From: Fibrobacter succinogenes
GTDB lineage: Bacteria > Fibrobacterota > Fibrobacteria > Fibrobacterales > Fibrobacteraceae
Direction of reading: 5' to 3'
NCBI GenBank assembly: GCA_902776765.1
Contig: CACYRP010000018.1
Coordinates: 1 to 62,781 of the forward strand
Length of the DNA: 62,781 bases
The notes beneath the pieces were generated by a model. It searched no databases and was not told where the DNA came from. It saw only the letters and a program-made list of their open reading frames with translations. This document shows positions 35,982 through 43,865 of the stretch, in pieces. The translations under genes were made by a program, and so were the position numbers. How positions within the stretch are numbered: position 1 is the stretch's first letter; each line of letters begins with the position of its first letter.

Positions 35982-36713
35982 CTATAAATGCACTGCTTGT
36001 CGCAATTTGTTCATTTCGTTTGCTGTGAGTTCGCGGAATTCTCCAGCGGGCAAGTCGCCGAGCTGAATCTGGCAGTAGCTTACGCGCTTGAGGTCGCGGA
36101 TTTCGTAACCGACAGCTCGCATCATGCGGCGGATTTCGCGGTTCTTGCCTTCGATAAGCACAAGTTCTGCAAATCCATTTTCGAGGTACACGTCTGTTGC
36201 AAAGGCGATTTCTTCAGGTGCATCAGGATCTTCGGGGTCGCGAATGTCGACGCCTTCGACCAAGCGCTGGGCGGCAGATTCGCTGAGCTGGCGCGTTGTC
36301 CAAACATAGTAACTGCGCGGTACTTCAAAGCTCGGGTGCGTGAGACGGTAAAGCAATTCGCCGTCGTCGGTGAAAAGCAAAAGACCGCGGCTCTGCAAGT
36401 CGAGTCGTCCAACGTATTTAAAGTTGTGGTATCCCGGCGGCAAGTAATCGTAAACCGTGCGGCGGCCTTGCGGGTCGTCCTTGGTGCAGACACAACCGGC
36501 AGGCTTGTGGAACATGATGACTTTGGTTTTCTTGTTCGTAGGAATTTTTACGATTTTTCCATCGACTATCACTTGGTCTTTGAATTCATCCACTTGATGG
36601 CCGAGGTCGGAGATGGTTTCTCCGTTCACTTGGACGCGACCGCTGGCGACGAGTTCGTCGGCGGCACGGCGGCTAGCAAAACCACTGAGAGAAATGTACT
36701 TGTTGATTCGCAT
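35982..36713 (-). CDS. RsuA/RluB-family rRNA pseudouridine synthase
   Basis: A 243-residue protein with an N-terminal S4 RNA-binding domain (MRINKYISLSGFASRRAADE..ASGRVQVNG) and a catalytic domain containing GRLDLQSRGLLLFTDDG, whose Asp is the nucleophile, and EGKNREIRRMMRAVGYEI. The family modifies U in 16S (RsuA) or 23S (RluB/E/F) rRNA; the S4 domain and sequence favour RluB-like. Confidence 0.9.
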   Translation of the reverse strand: MRINKYISLSGFASRRAADELVASGRVQVNGETISDLGHQVDEFKDQVIVDGKIVKIPTNKKTKVIMFHKPAGCVCTKDDPQGRRTVYDYLPPGYHNFKYVGRLDLQSRGLLLFTDDGELLYRLTHPSFEVPRSYYVWTTRQLSESAAQRLVEGVDIRDPEDPDAPEEIAFATDVYLENGFAELVLIEGKNREIRRMMRAVGYEIRDLKRVSYCQIQLGDLPAGEFRELTANEMNKLRQAVHL

Positions 36714-36756
36714 GCTTTGTTATCCTGTATATTGTTCTCGAATAACGGTAGGTGTC

Positions 36757-36916
36757 TTAGTTAGTAGTTTTGAGTTACTAGTTACTGAGGCGACTTCGTC
36801 GCAGTTAATGAGTTCGAAGTTACTAGTTACTAGAGTAGCTTCGCAGCATCCCGCTTCTTAAGTCTTCTAGTAACTATTAACTAGTACCTAGTAACTAAGT
36901 TCTAACAACTTTTAAC
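36757..36916. repeat. Word-repeat element (GTTACTAGTTACT type)
   Basis: TTGAGTTACTAGTTACTGAG with GGCGACTTCGTCGC hairpin, a second GAAGTTACTAGTTACTAGAG block, then right arm CTAGTAACTATTAACTAG and AACTAAGTTCTAACAAC. Confidence 0.7.
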
Positions 36917-36922
36917 TCGTCC

Positions 36923-37996
36923 TTACTTGTCCTCTGCTTCAATTGGTGTTTCCGTCGGCCCTTCAGCCTTCTTCAAAAATGCGGGTCGCTTTTTCGGCTT
37001 TTGTTCCGGTTCTTTTTCGGGCGGGTAGAGCAAACCAAAACGGAGCCCTGCTGTGCTGATCTTGAACGTTTCGACGCGGAGCTTTTCAAGAAGTGAACGC
37101 AACCAGAACAATCCGCAAATGATAACTTCGTGGCGGCCATTGCCAAGTCCCGGAAGCATCGCGCGGAGTTCCTTCGAAAGGTTCGTGATGCGCGTTGTAA
37201 CCGCTTCGAGGTCGGCAAGACTCATTTCGAGTCCTTCAATTGCCTTGTAATCAAAGTTTTGACAGTTCAAGAATACCATGGCGAGAGCGGTACCTGTTCC
37301 ACCGATAAGGTAGACTGGCTTTTTCGTCATGCCCTTGAACGACAAATCCTTGAATGTTTCCTTGATAAACTTCTTGTATTCCGGACCGGGAATCGGGCCC
37401 ATCGCCTTGAACATCTTGAGGGCGCCAACAGGAATCGAGAACGTCGTTTCGCCATTGCTGAGTTCCGTGGAACCGCCACCAATGTCGATTGTTACGTTGC
37501 CTGCACCATGCCATTCCTTGACGGAACGGTAAGTGAGCTTGCCTTCTTCTTCGCCGGTGATGACGCGCGGCTTGACCCACACGGCTTTTTCTACAGCTTC
37601 GATGACTTCTTCCGGATTCTCAGCTTTGCGCATGGCTTCTGTCATGGCGACCGCTTTCAAGTCTGCGCCGAGAGCGTGCAAGTCCATGCGGAACTTGGTC
37701 ATAATCTGCACAAGTTCTTGAATGCGTTCCGGCGTGATTTTCCCGTGTTCGTAAATATCTTCACCGAGGCGGCAGACTTCAACTTTCTGGAGTTTCGGCA
37801 CGAGTGTTTTGCGTGTGGCTGGAACTGCGGGCTTTTCTATCGCTTCTGCAGTCTGTTCGGAATTTTCGGACACGTTAACGGACTGCGCGGTTTCTGTTGA
37901 TGTCGCAATTTCTACAGGAACATCTTCAAATGCCGCAATCAAAAGAATGCAACTGTGACTCCCAATGTCAATGGTCGCTTGGAGTTTATTTTCCAC
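36923..37996 (-). CDS. Ppx/GppA exopolyphosphatase/pppGpp phosphatase family protein
   Basis: A 357-residue ASKHA-fold protein: ATIDIGSHSCILLIAA (phosphate 1), TGEEEGKLTYRSVKEW, NVTIDIGGGSTELSNG (phosphate 2) and a C-terminal HEVIICGLFWLRSLLEKL helix. It hydrolyses polyphosphate or pppGpp. GTG start; an inserted ~35-residue low-complexity segment follows the first strand (about residues 28-65). Overlaps the upstream gene by 11 bp. Confidence 0.85.
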   Translation of the reverse strand: MENKLQATIDIGSHSCILLIAAFEDVPVEIATSTETAQSVNVSENSEQTAEAIEKPAVPATRKTLVPKLQKVEVCRLGEDIYEHGKITPERIQELVQIMTKFRMDLHALGADLKAVAMTEAMRKAENPEEVIEAVEKAVWVKPRVITGEEEGKLTYRSVKEWHGAGNVTIDIGGGSTELSNGETTFSIPVGALKMFKAMGPIPGPEYKKFIKETFKDLSFKGMTKKPVYLIGGTGTALAMVFLNCQNFDYKAIEGLEMSLADLEAVTTRITNLSKELRAMLPGLGNGRHEVIICGLFWLRSLLEKLRVETFKISTAGLRFGLLYPPEKEPEQKPKKRPAFLKKAEGPTETPIEAEDK

Positions 37997-38369
37997 TTTG
38001 GGCCTCGTCCGTTGCCGTGTCGTTTGCGCTTTCAGCTGCGGCGTTGCTCTGCGTGTTCATCTTTTTCAGCATGATGTTTTTCATCTTTTCGGCAAGGGCG
38101 CCTGGATTTGTGAGAAACTGCTTGGCGTGTGCAATCGCTTCTTCTACAACGGATTCCGGGTATTTGGAACTCCATGCAGCGACGATGTCACCCGTGGTGC
38201 TGCCGAGCGGCTTCTTTTCGCGGATTTCCTGGCCCATCTTGAGAGCGAGCAAAAGCCCGAGCTCGAATGCTTTCGGCTCTGTTTCGGCTTCAATCATCTT
38301 CTCGATGCGTGTGATGCGTTCTTCAAAGGGAATGTTCTGCGAATTGGTCAAATCTTTTTCTGAAATCAT
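37986..38369 (-). CDS. Conserved hypothetical helical protein upstream of Ppx/GppA
   Basis: 127 residues from ATG 38369 (an upstream non-ATG start would translate repeat DNA). It is all helical and charged: ERITRIEKMIEAETEPKAFE, KPLGSTTGDIVAAWSSKYPE and an Ala/Asn/Ser-rich tail. No domain recognised. An 11-bp overlap with the phosphatase gene indicates coupled translation. Confidence 0.65.
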   Translation of the reverse strand: MISEKDLTNSQNIPFEERITRIEKMIEAETEPKAFELGLLLALKMGQEIREKKPLGSTTGDIVAAWSSKYPESVVEEAIAHAKQFLTNPGALAEKMKNIMLKKMNTQSNAAAESANDTATDEAQSGK

Positions 38370-38385
38370 GCTAACAAAAATAGTA

Positions 38386-38735
38386 AAGGTGGGGCGTGGC
38401 GCCAAAGGATATTAATGTTACAAAGGGTTTTGTTGAATAGAAAAAAGAACTTTATGCGGGCGGGGCCCAAGCTCGGAGTTGCGAAGGCCGCACGGGCCCC
38501 TCCCTGCACCCTCCCCATCCTTGGCCGACGCTTTTGTTTTCAGACGTTGAAGTATTATCTAAATGAGATTTTTTGTCTCGCTTTTGTTGGAGAAATGTTT
38601 GTAATTGTTGCCATAGATTTTTTTTTGATAGACGAATAGTAAAGGTGGGGCTTCGCGCCAAAGGTCGGATTGCTTTTTGTTATGTAATAGTAAAGTGAAT
38701 GTATGCGGGCGGGGTACAAAATGTTTTGTTTGATG
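38386..38735. repeat. GC-rich repeat GCGGGCGGGGCCC...GGCCGACGC, copy 1, with flanking repeats
   Basis: 38454-38535 carries GCGGGCGGGGCCCAAGCTCG to CCATCCTTGGCCGACGC. It is flanked by two copies of AGTAAAGGTGGGGC..GCGCCAAAGG (38383-38408 and 38639-38664) and by a partial ATGCGGGCGGGG at 38703. No gene is seen in this 400-bp stretch. The main copy recurs at 40247-40407. Confidence 0.75.
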
Positions 38736-38766
38736 AAAAAAAAGACCCGCAGAGATCTGCGGGCCA
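38736..38766 (-). terminator. Terminator of the histone-like gene
   Basis: Minus strand: CCCGCAG AGAT CTGCGGG followed by a run of T, 24 nt after the stop. Confidence 0.8.
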
Positions 38767-38789
38767 AAATCGTTGGGTCAAAAAGAAGA

Positions 38790-39155
38790 TTACTTCTTGG
38801 CGGCCGGCTTCTTAGCGGCAGCCGGCTTCTTAGCAGCAGCCGGCTTCTTAGCGGCAGCCGGCTTCTTGGCAGCAGCCGGCTTCTTGGCGGCAGCCGGCTT
38901 CTTGGCGGCAGCCGGCTTCTTGGCGGCAGCCGGCTTCTTGGCGGCAGCCGGCTTCTTAGCGGCAGCCGGCTTCTTAGCAGCAGCCGGCTTCTTAGCAGCA
39001 GCCGGCTTCTTAGCAGCAGACGGCTTCTTAGCAGCAGACGGCTTCTTAGCAGCAGCCGGCTTCTTAGCAGCAGACGGCTTCTTAGCAGCAGCCGGCTTCT
39101 TAGCAGCAGACGGCTTTTTAGTAGCAGACGGTTTCTTTGTTGTTGATGTAGCCAT
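38790..39155 (-). CDS. Histone H1-like AAKKP repeat protein
   Basis: A 121-residue protein: MATSTTKKPSATKKPS then about 22 copies of the pentapeptide (S/A)AAKKP, with Ser-to-Ala substitutions early in the chain. A good AAGGAAG site precedes the ATG and a terminator follows. The composition (only Lys, Ala, Pro and a few Ser/Thr) is like eukaryotic H1 tails and bacterial Hc2-type nucleoid proteins, so DNA or RNA binding is likely. At DNA level it is a 15-bp tandem repeat, so copy number probably varies between strains. Confidence 0.75.
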   Translation of the reverse strand: MATSTTKKPSATKKPSAAKKPAAAKKPSAAKKPAAAKKPSAAKKPSAAKKPAAAKKPAAAKKPAAAKKPAAAKKPAAAKKPAAAKKPAAAKKPAAAKKPAAAKKPAAAKKPAAAKKPAAKK

Positions 39156-39321
39156 TTTTTCTTCTTCCTTTTTTGTTATTTATTTGTTGATACTTGAAAA
39201 ATAACTTCTTTTTCACAAATAATCAACACTTGTTTAAAAATTTTTTGAATTTTTTTTTGAAAAAAATTATATAGGGATGCTCAATTGAAAAATGTTATGG
39301 CACGTTATTGTTTATAAAGTA

Positions 39322-39350
39322 AAATCGACCTTGTGAAAGGTCGATTTGCA
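39322..39350 (-). terminator. Possible terminator of panB
   Basis: AAATCGACCTT/AAGGTCGATTT stem with short T-run on the minus strand, about 55 nt past the panB stop. Confidence 0.55.
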
Positions 39351-39402
39351 AAAATAAAAAATGTGTTAATTTATTTAAAATTGTATTCTAATAGTTCTTT
39401 GA

Positions 39403-40146
39403 TTACATTCTTGCTTTAACACTTTCGATGTAATCTTTAACTCCTTGAACACCAACGGAATACATGTCTGCGAACTTTGTGGCGAACGGAGGAATTTTGT
39501 TCGGATGCATGCCAAGGGCATCGTGCATCACGAGTACATGACCGTCTGTGAACTTGCCTCCACCGATGCCAATTGTCGGAATGCTGATTTCGTCGGTGAT
39601 TTTTTTGCCGAGTTCTTCGGGAATGTGTTCGAGAACGGTTTCGAAGCAAAGACCGTCAACAAACTTGGCGGCTTCTTCAATAGCGCGAGCTTCTTCTTCG
39701 GTGCGGCCTTTCTGCTTGAAGTTCTCTGCGGTTTGCGGTAAAAGCCCAAGATGCCCGCAAACGGGGATTCCTTTTTCGTGCAAAAACTCGAGAACGCCAG
39801 CGGGTGTGCCTTCAATTTTCACGCTAGAGGCTCCCACATCCATGAGACGACGGGCGTTGTCGTAGGCGGTTTGCGGATCTTTGTCGCTTAAGTAAGGCAT
39901 ATCGGCGACAACGTGAGTGTTCGGGGCGCCACGGCAGACTGCAGCTGTGAAGATGAGCATTTCGGTCATGCCGATTTCACGAGTGCTCTTGTAACCGAGC
40001 ATTGTGTTTGCAAGGCTATCGCCTACGAGGATCTGGTCGATTCCGGCGGCTTCGGCGATTTTTGCGAAGGCGAAGTCGTAAGCGGTAATCATGGAAATCA
40101 TTTCGTGCTTAGATTTTTTTGCTTTGATATCTTCAGGTGTTAACAT
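39403..40146 (-). CDS. panB: 3-methyl-2-oxobutanoate hydroxymethyltransferase
   Basis: A 247-residue PanB, first step of pantothenate and CoA synthesis. Motifs: MITAYDFAFAKIAEAAGID, ILVGDSLANTMLGY, ADMPYLS, VKIEGT, CGHLGLLPQ, and GIGGGKFTDGHVLVMHDALG with metal and substrate residues. Length is slightly short but complete. panC is not adjacent. Confidence 0.95.
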   Translation of the reverse strand: MLTPEDIKAKKSKHEMISMITAYDFAFAKIAEAAGIDQILVGDSLANTMLGYKSTREIGMTEMLIFTAAVCRGAPNTHVVADMPYLSDKDPQTAYDNARRLMDVGASSVKIEGTPAGVLEFLHEKGIPVCGHLGLLPQTAENFKQKGRTEEEARAIEEAAKFVDGLCFETVLEHIPEELGKKITDEISIPTIGIGGGKFTDGHVLVMHDALGMHPNKIPPFATKFADMYSVGVQGVKDYIESVKARM

Positions 40147-40246
40147 GATGACCTCTTCACATTTTTACATTTTCCGAAAATATAAAAAATGTGTTTGATT
40201 ATGGCTTGCTTTTGTAAAAGCTCTTTTTGAATTGTAAAAGTACTTC

Positions 40247-40407
40247 ATGCGGGCGGGGCCCCAGCTCGGAGTTGACGCTTACGCGTCCGTGGCTGCATTC
40301 GGTCATGAGAGTCTGCAAGCAGCCTCCCGCGACACTCATTTTGCACACTTTTGCGAAGGCCGCACGGGCCCCTCCCTGTACCCTCCCCATCCTTGGCCGA
40401 CGCTTTT
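40247..40407. repeat. GC-rich repeat, copy 2, with internal 79-bp insertion
   Basis: Outer parts (40247-40274 and 40354-40407) are nearly identical to 38454-38535. Between them is a 79-bp segment (40275-40353) absent from copy 1, with TTG on both sides. Confidence 0.75.
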
Positions 40408-40431
40408 ACTCTCTTAAAAAATCATTTATTT

Positions 40432-41280
40432 TTAAAATGGTAAATCTACATCGTCATTGATGTCTTCGTCATAGTAGGCTCTTTTGTTCCCGTATTTTTT
40501 GTTGATGTAATCAGTGTGCTTTTGTTTGGTGTCTTCTGATGCGTATGTGTATGGAAGAAGTTTTCGGTATAACGCTTCGATTTGTGCGATTGAAAGTTTG
40601 CTTTGTCCTCTTGTGATTTTTTCTGTTAGCTCTGAACCTAAATAATTTCGTTTTGTAATAAATCTTGAATGTGTGTCTGAAGGAATCTCTTCTAAAACAC
40701 ATCGTTCACTAAAAACAATTATGGAATAGTATGGATATGAGTTTCCTAAAATGTGTTTAAGAGCTCTGATGTGTCCGTTGTTTTGAAAGATTGGATTGTA
40801 GAATTGTTTCTTTGTTTTGTTATGAAGTATTTTACACCATTGGTTACTGTTTTCGTCTCCGTATATTTGTCCTGAAATATTTTTGCTTTCAAAAACGTAT
40901 ATCCCAGTTTCGTGAATCCATACAAGATCTATTTCACAATGAGTTCCTATATTGAGATTTCTTAAAATTTTGTAATTATAACTATGGCAACTCGACCATT
41001 TGACAATTTCTTTGAATGTAAGAAATTCTCCGTAATCCCCTAAATCAGATTTGTCTGGACATATATTGAATCTGTCATTGAAATTAAAGGAGCTGCTGTT
41101 AATGATTGATTCATAGTATTCTTGATTTTTCTGAGCATAGCTTTTTACTCTGTCTGAGATGGTAGAAGTGTTTTTATTTAAAGAATTGTCAGAACTTGAA
41201 GATTTCAAAGACTTAATTACTACTACAACAACAAGTACTATTGCAACCTTTATTAACAAAGCTATTAGAGAAGATATCAT
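40432..41280 (-). CDS. NERD-domain (nuclease-related) membrane protein
   Basis: A 282-residue protein with an N-terminal transmembrane helix (LIALLIKVAIVLVVVVVI), a low-complexity Ser/Asn stretch, and a NERD domain at ~80-205: GDYGEFLTFKEI, NLNIGTHCEIDLVWIHETG with IYVFESKN and QIYG. The ExD...ExK arrangement is a PD-(D/E)XK-like nuclease site. The C-terminus is helical and charged. AT-rich composition unlike panB or the GH5 gene suggests separate ancestry. Substrate unknown; nucleic acid processing is inferred. Confidence 0.8.
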   Translation of the reverse strand: MISSLIALLIKVAIVLVVVVVIKSLKSSSSDNSLNKNTSTISDRVKSYAQKNQEYYESIINSSSFNFNDRFNICPDKSDLGDYGEFLTFKEIVKWSSCHSYNYKILRNLNIGTHCEIDLVWIHETGIYVFESKNISGQIYGDENSNQWCKILHNKTKKQFYNPIFQNNGHIRALKHILGNSYPYYSIIVFSERCVLEEIPSDTHSRFITKRNYLGSELTEKITRGQSKLSIAQIEALYRKLLPYTYASEDTKQKHTDYINKKYGNKRAYYDEDINDDVDLPF

Positions 41281-41373
41281 ATTTAGCCTTTAAATATTTG
41301 GACTTGAAATCAATTATAATCTAATCAAAATTTTTAATGATTGCGTTTTTATAAAAATCATTTGTTGAAAAAA

Positions 41374-41401
41374 CAAAAAAATGCCCGCTTGCGGCGGGCA
41401 T
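41374..41401 (-). terminator. Terminator downstream of the GH5 gene
   Basis: ATGCCCGC/GCGGGCAT stem followed on the minus strand by TTTTTTTG. Confidence 0.8.
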
Positions 41402-41416
41402 TGCAAAATCAGAAAT

Positions 41417-41490
41417 TGACTGGATTCTATCGGTCGCGAAGCTCCCTCAGGATGACGAAACTCTAAGATCTAAGTTCTAAGATTTGTCAA
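41417..41490. repeat. Dispersed repeat copy plus TAAGTTCTAAG words
   Basis: GACTGGATTCTATCGG...CTCAGGATGACG (dispersed family) followed by ACTCTAAGATCTAAGTTCTA. Confidence 0.6.
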
Positions 41491-41495
41491 CTGGT

Positions 41496-42569
41496 TTAAC
41501 CCTTCGCGATCATTTCCATGAGCTCGGAGTCGAGGCGTTCGGGATTGTTGTACTGCGGTAAATCGTTGTGGAGCGATTCGCCCTTCGAAACAAGGCCGAA
41601 GTCCAGATTCTTGTAGTTCCAGTAGCTGTAACCCACGTCGGCGTCGCGGAGGATGTCGAGGAAGTCGCGCATCCAGGCAAGTTGATACTTGCGAGGAACT
41701 TGTACGTAAACGCCAAACTCGTTACAGCTTACCGGCAAGTCGTACTTGGCGCGGAAATCAAGAGCGTTCTGGATGCTCGCCTGCAACTGGGCCTTGTCCC
41801 ACTTGCCAAATTCCACATGGAGTCGAGTAGCGCAATCTCCTTCGGGGGCGGCGTAGTCGCCCGGCCACGGGCGTTCAATCTTGAAGAACGGGTCGTCAAT
41901 CCATGCAGCGCCCTGGTGCGTAAACGTCACCGGCGTGTAGGTATGGAAACTGTAGATGGCGTTGTCGTCATCAAGCGGTGTAAGGTCCTTGAATTCCCTG
42001 GCGCTGTTCCACTTGTTGGAGCCAACGACAATCGTGTTCTTCGGGGCATGCTTGCGGATTTCCCAGAAAATTTCGTCTTTGACTTTGTCCCAAACCTTGG
42101 AGTCGCTAGCGGCAGGCTCGTTCAAAAGTTCCATCATCACGCGCGGCATAGAGCTGTAGCGTTCGGCGAGGAACGCCCAAATCTTGCGCGTGTCCTTGCG
42201 GGCATTCGCATCGGCAAAGAAAGCTTGTTCGTGATTGCTGGCGAGGTGGAAGTCGTGCCCCGGACACTTGTGCAAGTCGAGAATCACGTCCAGGTCGGCA
42301 TCTTGGATGTCCTTGAGAGCCTTGTCGAGCAAAGCAAAGATTTCTTCGTCCGGCTTGAGGTCTTCACCTTTAAATAAATTAAAGTAGTCCACCGGCAAGC
42401 GTACGTGGTTGAACCCCGCATCGTGGATGCGTTTGAAATCGCTTGTTCCAAGGAACATCTTGATGTGGCCGACCACTCCTGGAAAACCGACAGGGTCCTT
42501 TTCTTCGATGCAGTCAACTTGACTGAACCATCCTCCCAAATTCACTCCGCGCAATCTTTCTTTATTCAT
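41496..42569 (-). CDS. Glycoside hydrolase family 5 protein without signal peptide
   Basis: A 357-residue (beta/alpha)8 glycosidase: GVNLGGWFSQVDC start, FNHVRLPVDY, VILDLHKCPGHDF, MMELLNEPA with the acid/base Glu (~150), YSFHTYTPVTFTHQG, and SCNEFGVY with the nucleophile Glu (~284). Family 5 includes cellulases and related glucanases. No signal peptide, so it probably acts on imported oligosaccharides in the cytoplasm. Start ATG at 42569; a hairpin GGCTGCTCCGGCAGCC lies between it and the upstream gene. Confidence 0.88.
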   Translation of the reverse strand: MNKERLRGVNLGGWFSQVDCIEEKDPVGFPGVVGHIKMFLGTSDFKRIHDAGFNHVRLPVDYFNLFKGEDLKPDEEIFALLDKALKDIQDADLDVILDLHKCPGHDFHLASNHEQAFFADANARKDTRKIWAFLAERYSSMPRVMMELLNEPAASDSKVWDKVKDEIFWEIRKHAPKNTIVVGSNKWNSAREFKDLTPLDDDNAIYSFHTYTPVTFTHQGAAWIDDPFFKIERPWPGDYAAPEGDCATRLHVEFGKWDKAQLQASIQNALDFRAKYDLPVSCNEFGVYVQVPRKYQLAWMRDFLDILRDADVGYSYWNYKNLDFGLVSKGESLHNDLPQYNNPERLDSELMEMIAKG

Positions 42570-42617
42570 GCGTGCATCCCATACTTTGGCTGCCGGAGCA
42601 GCCGGTGAATGAATAGG

Positions 42618-42908
42618 TTATTCGTTTACGATGTTCAAATCTTCGTCGGCGATGTTTAAGTCCATGATGACTTCCATATCGTCGGGAAGGTTATAAAAAT
42701 CTACAACAAGGCCTACCTTCTTGTCTTCGTCTTTTTGTTTGTCGAACTGGACGACGTCGTAAATTTTCATTTTGACGACAGCTTCCTGCGTTACAGGAAT
42801 TTCAATGGTCATGCCCTTGCTGATGGGGCCTTCTACAATCTTGCCCTTAAAAACGAGACTAGTCTGGTCATCGCCGAGCGAGGTTTTCTTCACGTGAAAT
42901 ACAGCCAT
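42618..42908 (-). CDS. Small conserved hypothetical protein
   Basis: A 96-residue acidic protein (MAVFHVKKTSLGDDQTSLVF...) with predominantly beta-type sequence, KGMTIEIPVTQEAVVKMKIYDVVQF, and two DEDLNI-type repeats at the end. It could be a small domain of OB or barrel type; no family recognised. Divergent from mqnA, 48 nt upstream of GH5. Confidence 0.6.
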   Translation of the reverse strand: MAVFHVKKTSLGDDQTSLVFKGKIVEGPISKGMTIEIPVTQEAVVKMKIYDVVQFDKQKDEDKKVGLVVDFYNLPDDMEVIMDLNIADEDLNIVNE

Positions 42909-42996
42909 TATTCTTTAGCCATTAACTTTTAAATTAATCGGTTTGTTTTTGATGTGGCATACAATTTCGCCACGAGTAAAAATTTAACTTTTTTAC

Positions 42997-43818
42997 ATGA
43001 CTCTTCGTGTTGGTCGAATCCCTTTTTTAGTCTGTGCGCCGTTTTTCTTTAATTCTGTCGGTCGCGAAAATGAATTTTCAGAGGTGGCTTTTATTGATGG
43101 TCCGCCGAGTGCTCACTGCACAGGTCTCAAGGATGGATCCATCCACCTGTCTCCGGCATCTTCGATTACGTTTGCGCAAAAGCCAGGCGCCTTTGTGCTG
43201 TCGCCTTCGCTTTGCACGTCCTGTTCTTTCGAGGTGCGATCGGTTAAACTTTTTTCGCGTTACCCGATTGAAGAACTTTCGGGCAAACGCATCCGCATGA
43301 CGCTACAGAGCAAAACGTCTGTTACGTTATTGAAGATACTCCTTGAAAATCGCTATGGACTTTCGCCAGAATACGTGCCGGGATTTGCGGCTGAATCAAC
43401 GGATGATGCTTGCCTTTTGATTGGTGACCTTGCGCTTGAAGAAAACGAACGCCACCGTTTTGCTTTCGGTTATGACTTGGGTTCTCTTTGGCAAGAATGG
43501 CAGGGGCTTCCGTTTGTGTTTGGTGCCTGGGTGATTTCGAAGGATGCTCTACAACCGCGTCTGAAACCGGTGTTGGACGATTACATGGTCCGGCTTGAAA
43601 CGGGCATTCGAGAGTTCCGAAAAAATCCGCCGATGGCGCTAGACTTGTGGCTGAAAAAATATCCGGTCAATTTACCTCGCCCCCTTATCGAAGACTATTT
43701 TAGCGTTTTGGATTACCGTTTTACCGATGAACGCAAGCAATCGTTAGCTCTTTTCTTCAAATTAGCCGCTGAAATGGGGCTAGTTGAATCGAATCCGCCG
43801 ATAGAGTTCCTTGAGTAA
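42997..43818 (+). CDS. mqnA: Chorismate dehydratase, futalosine menaquinone pathway
   Basis: A 273-residue periplasmic-binding-fold enzyme. MqnA features: VGRIPFLVCAPFF near the start, then a loop with GPPSAHCTGLKDGSIHLSPASS, and CTSCSFEVRSVKLFSRYP. It converts chorismate to 3-enolpyruvyl benzoate, first step of the futalosine route, which provides menaquinone for fumarate respiration. Other mqn genes are not in the window, and the N-terminal residues differ from the typical N-x-x-P text, so a related MqnA-like protein is possible. Confidence 0.7.
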   Translation: MTLRVGRIPFLVCAPFFFNSVGRENEFSEVAFIDGPPSAHCTGLKDGSIHLSPASSITFAQKPGAFVLSPSLCTSCSFEVRSVKLFSRYPIEELSGKRIRMTLQSKTSVTLLKILLENRYGLSPEYVPGFAAESTDDACLLIGDLALEENERHRFAFGYDLGSLWQEWQGLPFVFGAWVISKDALQPRLKPVLDDYMVRLETGIREFRKNPPMALDLWLKKYPVNLPRPLIEDYFSVLDYRFTDERKQSLALFFKLAAEMGLVESNPPIEFLE

Positions 43819-43865
43819 TGTTATCTTGTAGTTCGGAATGAGTGTTAGGATGATAAGGAGACAAA

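Noticed and set aside
38703..39204. Plus-strand FLAAAG-repeat frames opposite the AAKKP gene
   Set aside because: The repeat DNA is open in several frames. Only the minus-strand one has AAGGAAG before ATG and a terminator after the stop.
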